Of a DNA stretch of 64,000 bases, positions 34,380 through 41,117 are shown piece by piece. The stretch is from Roseiflexus sp034432635. GTDB lineage: Bacteria; Chloroflexota; Chloroflexia; Chloroflexales; Roseiflexaceae. A model generated the notes under the pieces. The model ran no database searches. It saw only the letters and a list, made by a program, of their open reading frames with translations, and was not told the DNA's origin. Both the position numbers and the translations under genes were made by a program. How positions within the stretch are numbered: position 1 is the first letter of the stretch; each line of letters starts with the position of its first letter. Where the stretch lies: contig DAOUBK010000094.1 in NCBI GenBank assembly GCA_034432635.1, positions 1 through 64,000 of the forward strand. Direction: 5' to 3'.

Positions 34380-36896
34380 ATGACTCTGCATCTGGCTGAC
34401 ACTCGGACCCGACCTGCACGCACCGCGCCGGCATACGCTCTCGCCATCGACGCCATCAAAACGGCGGTGCGGCACGCTGAACGACGCATTGCGCCTCTGT
34501 GGCCCCTGCGCAATTTTGTCGCCGTCAATCCGTACCTGGGGCTGATTGACCATTCCTTCGAGTCTGCCGCCGATGTCTTGGCGCGGCGGGCAGGCGCACG
34601 AATGACGGCGCCACGTTCCTTCTACGCTCAGGCGATTCGGAGTGGACGTATCACCGATGCGGATCTTGCCGCAGCGTTAGCCGGGGGAAGCCCGTTTCCC
34701 GACGCCCCGGCGACCGTAGAGATGCTCAAAGCGTTCGCAATGAGCGATACGCCGGAGCCGACACTCCCGCCGCTGCCGACCGTCGCCGATGCAGCCCGGA
34801 AGGTGACCGACATCAACTGGGCTGATGTCGTGACCGACTCGATCTCAACCTGGGCTGGCGCTTATTTCGATCTGGAACAGTCCTACTGGCGGTCGCCGTG
34901 GGCACATTTGCCGGCGTATGCCGCATGGCGCGCCGAGGCAGCCCATGACCGCGCTCCACAAGCGCGCGGCGTGCGCGGCTTCCGCCAGGCGCTGCGCGAC
35001 ATGCCGGAGTCGGCAATGGAGACGATCGTTGCAGCGGTGGAAATGTTGAACATTCCGATCAATGGGCTGGAGGCGTACCTGCACCGACTTCTGCTGACCA
35101 TTCACGGCTGGGCTGCGTATGCTCGCTATCTGCGCTGGGAAGCCGAACTCTACGGCGGCGAAGACCATACGCTGACCGATCTGCTGGCGATCCGACTGGT
35201 CTGGGAGGTGGCGCTCTGGCATAGCTTCGCGCACAAGGGAATAGCTGATACATGGCGCACGCTGATAGACGAATATGTCAACAAACGCTCTGACCCGGCG
35301 ATCCAGCGCGCACTTGCCGGCGATCTCTTGCTCCAGCGCGCCTTTGAGCACGCCTATCGGCGTCAGTTGTTTGCACAGCTCAGCGCAACGAAGCCAGCCA
35401 GAGTCGCCATACGCAAGCGAGCACAGGCAGCCTTTTGTATCGATGTGCGCTCTGAGATTTTCCGGCGCGCACTCGAGACGGTGACCGACGAGATCGAGAC
35501 CATTGGCTTTGCAGGGTTCTTCGGCTTCCCGATCGAGTACGTACCACTGGCTGAAACCCGCGGCGGTGCGCAATGCCCGGTTCTTCTGACACCACAGTTC
35601 GTCATTGCCGAGTCGGTCGATGGCGTGTCCGAGCGCGAAGTGAACGCTGCTATCGAGAAACGCGCCCGGAATCAGCGGGTCGCCAAAGCCTGGCGTATGT
35701 TCAAATTCGGACCGATTTCCTGCTTCGGGTTTGTCGGTCCGGTCGGTCTAGCATATGTGCGAAAGCTGGTACTGGATACGCTGGGGATCACCCGTCCTGT
35801 GCCGCACCCGGCAACGTTTGGGCTGGATGCTCAAACACGCGCGCGCGTGGCGCCCAGTCTCGAACCGCGCACCATTGGAGGGCGTACCACCGGAATGACA
35901 CTGGAGCAGCGGGTGACGGTCGCCGAGGGAGCGCTCAAGGCAATGTCGCTGACGAAGGATTTTGCTCGCATCGTGTTGCTGGCAGGGCACGGTTCGACCA
36001 CCGTCAACAACCCGCACGCAACCGGTCTGGACTGCGGCGCATGCGGTGGACATACCGGCGAGGCGAACGTGCGCGTGGCAGTGCGCATTCTCAACGATCC
36101 GGCTGTGCGGGTCGGCTTGAGAGATCGCGGCATCGTGATCCCTGACGATACCGTGTTCGTCGCCGGTCTACACGACACCACCACCGATGATGTGACCATT
36201 TTCGACAAAGCCGGTATCCCGACGAGTCATACTGCCGATCTCAGGCAGCTCGAAGCCGATCTCGTCGCTGCCGGACGACTGGCGCGCCTGGAGCGATCCA
36301 ACCTTCTCAAAATCGGCGCCAGGACGAAGGTTGATAGTGCGGTTCGTCACCGGAGCAAGGATTGGACGCAGGTGCGCCCGGAATGGGGGCTGGCAGGGTG
36401 TGCAGCGTTTATCGTCGCCCCACGCGAGCGTACTGCCGGGGTTGTGTTGAATGGACGTTCCTTCCTGCATTCCTACGACTGGCAGCAGGACGAAGGCTTC
36501 GGCGTGCTGGAACTCATCATGACGGCGCCAATGATCGTCGCCAGCTGGATTAATCTCCAGTACTACGGTTCGACGGTAGATAATCGGGTCTTCGGCAGCG
36601 GCAATAAGACCCTGCACAACGTCGTCGGCACGCTCGGCGTGCTCGAAGGCAACGCTGGCGATCTGCGCGTCGGATTGCCGTGGCAGTCGGTGCACGACGG
36701 AGAAAAGTATGTTCACGAGCCGATGCGGCTGCATGTTGTGATCGAAGCGCCGATCGACGCCATGACCGCAATTATTGCGAAGCACGAGCAGGTGCGCCAG
36801 TTGCTCGATAACGGCTGGCTCTACCTGTTTGTGCTCGACGCGAGCGGCAAGGTGACGCACCGGTATGCTGGCAATCTGCAATGGGAGGAATGCTGA
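34380..36896 (+). CDS. dabA: DabA: carbonic-anhydrase-like subunit of the DAB inorganic carbon pump
   Basis: An 838-residue DUF2309/UPF0753 protein. The putative zinc site typical of DabA is intact: Cys353 and Asp355 in AFCIDVRSE, His537 in LAGHGSTT, and Cys552 in LDCGACGGHTG. The His-Cys spacing of 15 matches characterised DabA. Early motif NFVAVNPYLGL is also conserved. With DabB it hydrates CO2 vectorially to bicarbonate in the cytoplasm, powered by the cation gradient. It lies 35 bp after dabB with its own GGAGG site. Bicarbonate so produced is the substrate of the biotin carboxylases of the 3-hydroxypropionate bicycle. Confidence 0.95.
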   Translation: MTLHLADTRTRPARTAPAYALAIDAIKTAVRHAERRIAPLWPLRNFVAVNPYLGLIDHSFESAADVLARRAGARMTAPRSFYAQAIRSGRITDADLAAALAGGSPFPDAPATVEMLKAFAMSDTPEPTLPPLPTVADAARKVTDINWADVVTDSISTWAGAYFDLEQSYWRSPWAHLPAYAAWRAEAAHDRAPQARGVRGFRQALRDMPESAMETIVAAVEMLNIPINGLEAYLHRLLLTIHGWAAYARYLRWEAELYGGEDHTLTDLLAIRLVWEVALWHSFAHKGIADTWRTLIDEYVNKRSDPAIQRALAGDLLLQRAFEHAYRRQLFAQLSATKPARVAIRKRAQAAFCIDVRSEIFRRALETVTDEIETIGFAGFFGFPIEYVPLAETRGGAQCPVLLTPQFVIAESVDGVSEREVNAAIEKRARNQRVAKAWRMFKFGPISCFGFVGPVGLAYVRKLVLDTLGITRPVPHPATFGLDAQTRARVAPSLEPRTIGGRTTGMTLEQRVTVAEGALKAMSLTKDFARIVLLAGHGSTTVNNPHATGLDCGACGGHTGEANVRVAVRILNDPAVRVGLRDRGIVIPDDTVFVAGLHDTTTDDVTIFDKAGIPTSHTADLRQLEADLVAAGRLARLERSNLLKIGARTKVDSAVRHRSKDWTQVRPEWGLAGCAAFIVAPRERTAGVVLNGRSFLHSYDWQQDEGFGVLELIMTAPMIVASWINLQYYGSTVDNRVFGSGNKTLHNVVGTLGVLEGNAGDLRVGLPWQSVHDGEKYVHEPMRLHVVIEAPIDAMTAIIAKHEQVRQLLDNGWLYLFVLDASGKVTHRYAGNLQWEEC

Positions 36897-36903
36897 TCTC
36901 GAT

Positions 36904-37275
36904 ATGACCACTCCACCACGATTGGTTATCATCATCACCCATGCCGGTCGTGATCCCGGCGCCGTCACTCTGGGATTTCTGACAGCCAGCACAGCGCGTG
37001 CTGCCGGGCATTGTGCAGCCGTACTGCTGCGCGGCGAAGGAGTGTTATGCGCAACGGCGGAGGGGTGGGCCGCCACCCTGCACGAAGCAGGATACCCGCC
37101 GTTGCGTGAGGTACGCGCTGCATATTGTGAGACAGGCGGAGTTTTGTATCTATCGCAGCCATGCCTCCAGCGCTACTGGCTCAGCACCGGGCAAGGTCTG
37201 CTCCCAGGCGTGCACGTGCTGAGCGTCGCGGAAATGGCGGATCTCTGCATCGGCGCAACAACGCTGGTCTTCTGA
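36904..37275 (+). CDS. DsrE-like small protein in the dab operon
   Basis: A 123-residue protein 7 bp after the dabA stop. It has a DsrE/DsrF-type Rossmann-like pattern: LVIIITHAGRDPGAVTLGFLTA, AAVLLRGEGVLCATAEG, and the Cys-containing GVLYLSQPCLQRYWLS, ending in LSVAEMADLCIGATTLVF. Family members carry sulfur or act as small peroxiredoxin-like proteins. The Cys in QPC matches the family's active-site position. It is not a known component of DAB transporters; co-transcription suggests an accessory or redox-sensing role. Confidence 0.7.
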   Translation: MTTPPRLVIIITHAGRDPGAVTLGFLTASTARAAGHCAAVLLRGEGVLCATAEGWAATLHEAGYPPLREVRAAYCETGGVLYLSQPCLQRYWLSTGQGLLPGVHVLSVAEMADLCIGATTLVF

Positions 37276-37276
37276 A

Positions 37277-37315
37277 GTCGATATATCGACACGCCTGCCT
37301 GAAATATGGTATAGT
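37277..37315 (+). promoter_or_regulatory. Promoter of the AAA/winged-helix regulator with palindromic operator
   Basis: GTCGATATATCGAC (37277-37290) is a perfect 14-bp palindrome. TCGACA (37286-37291), an 18-bp spacer and TATAGT (37310-37315) form the promoter. The operator overlaps the -35 at the same offset as at dabB and sbtA, which suggests autoregulation. Confidence 0.7.
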
Positions 37316-37351
37316 TATTGTCAGCAATGTCGCAGAACGCAGGCGTGCGTT

Positions 37352-38719
37352 ATGAATCCTTTCGGCAACCGCAAACCGGTCATCGATCCCCGTTTCTTTA
37401 TCGGGCGACGCAGCCTCATCGCCGCCATATGCGAGCGCCTGACGGCTGCGCCGCCACAGTGCTGCGCCGTGGTCGGCGACGCGCGGAGCGGAAAGACGTC
37501 ATTGCTCTACTACCTGCGTAATTCGACGACAGGGCGCCCAGTCTGCGCTGACGCTGACGCAGCGCGGTTCGTCTTCCCCTACGTCAATGCCGGTCCCTAC
37601 GCCGATCTTGGCGCTTCGCAGAGCCATGGTGCCCTCTATTTCTGGCATGATCTGGCACGTGCCACAGCCCAGGCGCTCGCTTTGCCCAACGACCCTCCCA
37701 CGCTACCGGATCAGGGTATCGCCGAAGCAGCCATTGCGGATACGGTGTATGCCCTGAAGTGCACGGTTGAAGACACCATTCGACGCGCCAGGGATCACAC
37801 CTTCATTTTTCTGATTGACAATGTGGAGGGCATCGCGCGCCTGCCACGCCACACAGCCAGCTTTCTGCGCTCGCTGACTCAAGACCCGGACATCGGCAGT
37901 CACGTCGCTTATGTGGTTACTTCCAGTGTACCGCTGAGTCGTCTGTATCCGGTGAACGAGTTGCGCGAGCCGTCCTCCTTCTGGGGGTTGTTCACCGGCA
38001 AACTGTTCATCGGAGGGCTTGACGATGCCGACATTGTCACGCTGCTGGGACGCGCACCAGAGTTGAACGACGCTGACCGCGCGTGGATCCGGCGGCTTGG
38101 CGGTACCAATCTGACGCTGCTCCTGATCGCTGCCGCGCACGTGTACGAGTGGCGGATCCATCCGACCGGCAGCCCCGATGATGTCGAACGCGCCGCAATC
38201 GAAGAGGCGCGCCCTCTCTGCCGCTCCTGGTGGCGCGCACTGATCGAGGCACACACGGCGACGACCGACGCACACTGGTCGCTGTCCGATCAGAACCACG
38301 CCCCGACCTCCGACGAGATCGCAATCTTCGAGGCGCTCCACGACCGTGGACTGGCGCAGCGCGAACAACACCGCTGGCGCATCACTTCAACCATCTTCGC
38401 TCAGGCGCTGTCGGATCAACCGGACAGGTCCTCGACTGAACCGTTGCCGGCACCACTGCCCGCATCAGCTCCGGTAACGCCACCGGCTTTTACCCACCTC
38501 GAGGGAGAGGTCTATGCGTTCCTGCACGAAAACGCCGGGCGCGTCTGCACCCGCGACGAGGTCAAACGTGCTATCTGGCCCGTTTCCCCGCCGTCCGATA
38601 GTGCGCTACAAAAGATTATCGAGCGCATCCGCGACAAGATCGAACCCGACCCCAAACACCCCCGCAAGTTGATCGCCGTGCGCGGCCAGGGATACATGCT
38701 GCGCCGCGATACCGATTAA
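37352..38719 (+). CDS. AAA/STAND-like ATPase with C-terminal winged-helix DNA-binding domain
   Basis: A 455-residue protein. Residues 15-300 are a P-loop ATPase: FIGRRSLIAAICERL, Walker A in VVGDARSGKTSLLYYL, and Walker B in FIFLIDNVEGIARLP. Residues from about 380 form an OmpR/PhoB-type winged helix: LEGEVYAFLHENAGRVCTRD, VKRAIWP, then LQKIIERIRDKIEPDP and IAVRGQGYMLRR. No receiver or sensor domain is visible. It stands between dab and sbt genes, and its own promoter carries the palindrome they share. It is therefore a strong candidate for their regulator, though direct evidence is lacking. Ends just before the IS remnant. Confidence 0.8.
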   Translation: MNPFGNRKPVIDPRFFIGRRSLIAAICERLTAAPPQCCAVVGDARSGKTSLLYYLRNSTTGRPVCADADAARFVFPYVNAGPYADLGASQSHGALYFWHDLARATAQALALPNDPPTLPDQGIAEAAIADTVYALKCTVEDTIRRARDHTFIFLIDNVEGIARLPRHTASFLRSLTQDPDIGSHVAYVVTSSVPLSRLYPVNELREPSSFWGLFTGKLFIGGLDDADIVTLLGRAPELNDADRAWIRRLGGTNLTLLLIAAAHVYEWRIHPTGSPDDVERAAIEEARPLCRSWWRALIEAHTATTDAHWSLSDQNHAPTSDEIAIFEALHDRGLAQREQHRWRITSTIFAQALSDQPDRSSTEPLPAPLPASAPVTPPAFTHLEGEVYAFLHENAGRVCTRDEVKRAIWPVSPPSDSALQKIIERIRDKIEPDPKHPRKLIAVRGQGYMLRRDTD

Positions 38720-38720
38720 C

Positions 38721-39549
38721 TTAAGAGCCTATCCGAAAACACATGGTATCATTATCTCAGATGAACCTATGGGCGCGCATCGCGCCCCTGCTGCCGCCTC
38801 AACGGGCGTCCCCCCTTGGGGTACGCCCGCGGATGCCTGATCGTCAGGCGATGGATGCCATCCTCCGTTCTCCGCACGGGCTGTCAATGGAAGGCGCTCC
38901 CCCGCAGCCTGGGCGCGGCCAGCACGGTCCACGACCACTTCCAGGCATAGCGGGAACAGGGCATGTTCGAGCGGATGGGGCGCGCCGGGCTGCTGGCGGA
39001 TGATCAGCAGGTCGGGATCGACTGGGAGTGGCAAGCGCTAGACGGCGCCATCACAAAAGTGCCGTTGGGGGGGGAAGGAACCGGTCGCAACCCGACCGGG
39101 GGAAACGCGGCGTGAAACGGAGCTTGTTGACCGACGGCCACGGCATTCCCCTGGCTCTCACGGTCGACGGAGCCAATCGGCATGCCATGACGATGGTGCA
39201 GCGCACCGTGGAAGCGCTGCGGGGTGTGCGTCCCCAACCGACGGCGGAGCAGCCGCAGCATCTCTGTATGGACAAAGGCTACGACGCCACAGCGGTGCGA
39301 ACGTTAGCCACGGCCTGGGGCTATACGGCGCACATTCAGGCGCGGGAGGGAGGAAACCGCCGCTCAGCAGCGCATCCCTGGGTATCGCGCCCGGCGTTGG
39401 GTGGTGGAACGAACGCACGCCTGGCGCAATCGCTTCCGCCGGTTGCTGATCCGCTGGGCGAAAAAGGTCGAAAACGATCTGGCGATGCTTCATGTTGCCT
39501 GTGCCTGGATCACCTTTCGTGCCGCCAAAGTTTTCGGATAGGCTTTTAA
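38721..39549. mobile_element. IS5-like insertion sequence remnant with TTAA target duplication
   Basis: Inverted repeats GAGCCTATCCGAAAAC (38725-38740) and, reversed, AAGCCTATCCGAAAAC (39530-39545) match at 15 of 16 bases. TTAA flanks both ends (38721-38724 and 39546-39549). The element is 821 bp, close to the length of compact IS5-family members. It landed two bases after the regulator gene stop and upstream of the sbtA promoter, leaving both reading units intact. Ends still clear, but the transposase is broken. Confidence 0.88.
38761..39549 (+). pseudogene. IS5-family transposase, frameshifted
   Basis: The reading frame is broken at several points. The N-terminal MNLWARIAPLLPPQR is in one frame. 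The DDE-like middle (WQALDGAITKVPLGG) is in another. GKRGVKRSLLTDGHGIPLAL and HLCMDKGYDATAVRTLA lie in a third, with shifts near the G-run at 39065 and the GACCGGGGG at 39099. The C-terminal region is shifted again. It cannot make an intact transposase, so the copy could only move in trans. Confidence 0.85.
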
Positions 39550-39621
39550 CGCCTCCCTTGCCTTCCCCACCATTCGATGGAGCCTGATCCGTTGAAGGTG
39601 TAGTCTTTTTATATCTGCAAG

Positions 39622-39659
39622 GTCTATATATTGACAAAGATGACGCTTTTTACTACATT
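39622..39659 (+). promoter_or_regulatory. sbtA promoter with putative carbon-uptake operator
   Basis: GTCTATATATTGAC (39622-39635) is the third related site. It overlaps TTGACA (39631-39636) from its tenth base, followed by a 17-bp spacer and TACATT (39654-39659). The sbtA start codon is 50 bp downstream. Confidence 0.7.
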
Positions 39660-39709
39660 TGAGATGTCCTTTTTTTCTCTATGTATCTGCTATCTCTTTG
39701 AGGAGGAGT

Positions 39710-40708
39710 ATGGACACCATCGAGATCATCCGTAGCAATCTGCTATCGCCGCTGGTGCTGGCATTCGTACTGGGCATTGTCGCAACACTGATCCGGAGCG
39801 AAGTCGAGATCCCCGAAGCGGTTATCAAAGCAATTTCGGTCTATCTCCTGTTTTCGATTGGATTGAATGGCGGTGTCGAACTGGCAGGAACCACGCTATC
39901 GGAGTTTCTCCTGCCGGCGCTGGCAACCATCGCGCTGGCAATTGCCGTACCGACCTGGAGCTACCTCATCCTGCGCGGAATCGGGAGGTTCGACATCCCG
40001 AACGCCGCCGGCATTGCAGCGCACTACGGTTCGGTCTCATCGGTCACCTTCGTTGCCGGAATCTCGTTCGTCGAGCGCCTGCCGGAAGGCCAGAACTCAT
40101 TCGAGGCGTTCATCCCGGCGCTGGCGGCGCTGATGGAGTGGGGGATCATTGTGGCGCTCTTCATCGGACGCTGGCGTATGGGGGCGGGGCAGGCGCAGAA
40201 CGGCGACCTTGGGCGGGTCATCCGGGACACCCTCACCGGACGTAGTGTGGTGTTGCTGCTCGGCGGACTGCTGATCGGCGTGATTATCGGCGAGCAGGGA
40301 TTCGAGCGTATCAAGCCGCTCTACGGCGACCTCTTTCGTGGCGTGCTGGTCTTCTTTCTGATCGAAATGGGCATGCTCGCCGGGCGGCAGTTGCGCGATT
40401 TTGTCAAAGTTGGTCCGTTTATGGCAGTCTTTGGAACGGTCATGCCGCTGATCCACGGCATTATCGGCGTATCACTCGGTCTGCTTGCAGGGCTTTCTCC
40501 CAACGGCGCCTTCATTCTGGGAGTCATTACCGCAAGTTCATCGTACATCGACGCTCCCGCTGCTGTGCGCGCCACGTTCCCGCAGGCCAATCCGAGCATT
40601 TATCTGACATCATCGCTCGGCATTACCCTCCCGGTGAATCTCATTCTTGGTCTGCCGTTGTATTATGAATATGCACGCTGGCTGGGCGCAACGCTTGGAC
40701 GGATGTGA
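39710..40708 (+). CDS. sbtA: SbtA: sodium-dependent bicarbonate transporter
   Basis: A 332-residue polytopic protein of the SbtA family, with about ten hydrophobic helices. Start ATG 39710 follows GAGGAGGAG. Recognisable family stretches are PEAVIKAISVYLLFSIGLNGG, GIAAHYGSVSSVTFVAG with the substrate-site region, and ITASSSYIDAPAAVRATFP in the second inverted half. SbtA imports bicarbonate together with Na+ at high affinity and is held shut by SbtB. The sbtB gene follows 36 bp downstream. With the DAB pump this gives two separate routes of bicarbonate supply in one locus. Confidence 0.95.
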   Translation: MDTIEIIRSNLLSPLVLAFVLGIVATLIRSEVEIPEAVIKAISVYLLFSIGLNGGVELAGTTLSEFLLPALATIALAIAVPTWSYLILRGIGRFDIPNAAGIAAHYGSVSSVTFVAGISFVERLPEGQNSFEAFIPALAALMEWGIIVALFIGRWRMGAGQAQNGDLGRVIRDTLTGRSVVLLLGGLLIGVIIGEQGFERIKPLYGDLFRGVLVFFLIEMGMLAGRQLRDFVKVGPFMAVFGTVMPLIHGIIGVSLGLLAGLSPNGAFILGVITASSSYIDAPAAVRATFPQANPSIYLTSSLGITLPVNLILGLPLYYEYARWLGATLGRM

Positions 40709-40744
40709 AACTGCACGATGATGTGCCTCGAAAGGAGCGAGTGC

Positions 40745-41047
40745 ATGAAACTGACAACAGTACGGTTAGTGACGATCATCGCCGAACCGGTGCTGAAGGA
40801 TCGGTTGATCCACGAAATTCAGGCGCTTGGCGCGCAAGGCTACACTATCTCCGAGGTACACGGCGAGGGAACACGCGGGATTCACGCCAGCCAGTGGCAG
40901 GGCGGCAACATCAAGATCGAAACGCTGGTTGCGCCTGAGGTCGCCGACCGCCTGATGGAAGCCATGGCAGACCACTATTTTCCCAACTACGCTGTCATCG
41001 CTTATGTGACCGATGTACAGGTGGTGCGCGGCGAAAAGTTTGCCTGA
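40745..41047 (+). CDS. sbtB: SbtB: PII-like regulator of SbtA
   Basis: A 100-residue PII-fold protein starting at ATG 40745 after AAAGGAG. VRLVTIIAEPVLKDRLIHEI, then GYTISEVHGEG and IHASQWQGGNIKIETLV span beta1 to the T-loop and beta3. It lacks the PII uridylylation motif, as expected of SbtB. Cyanobacterial SbtB binds adenine nucleotides including cAMP and blocks SbtA. The tail here is VVRGEKFA, without the Cys pair of the cyanobacterial redox-sensitive R-loop, so that control is probably absent. Confidence 0.9.
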   Translation: MKLTTVRLVTIIAEPVLKDRLIHEIQALGAQGYTISEVHGEGTRGIHASQWQGGNIKIETLVAPEVADRLMEAMADHYFPNYAVIAYVTDVQVVRGEKFA

Positions 41048-41117
41048 TTGAGCATTGATCTCTGCGCGTTTCCGTGTTACTATCCCACGTCTGATCCCGT
41101 GCCCTGGTGTGAGCACT

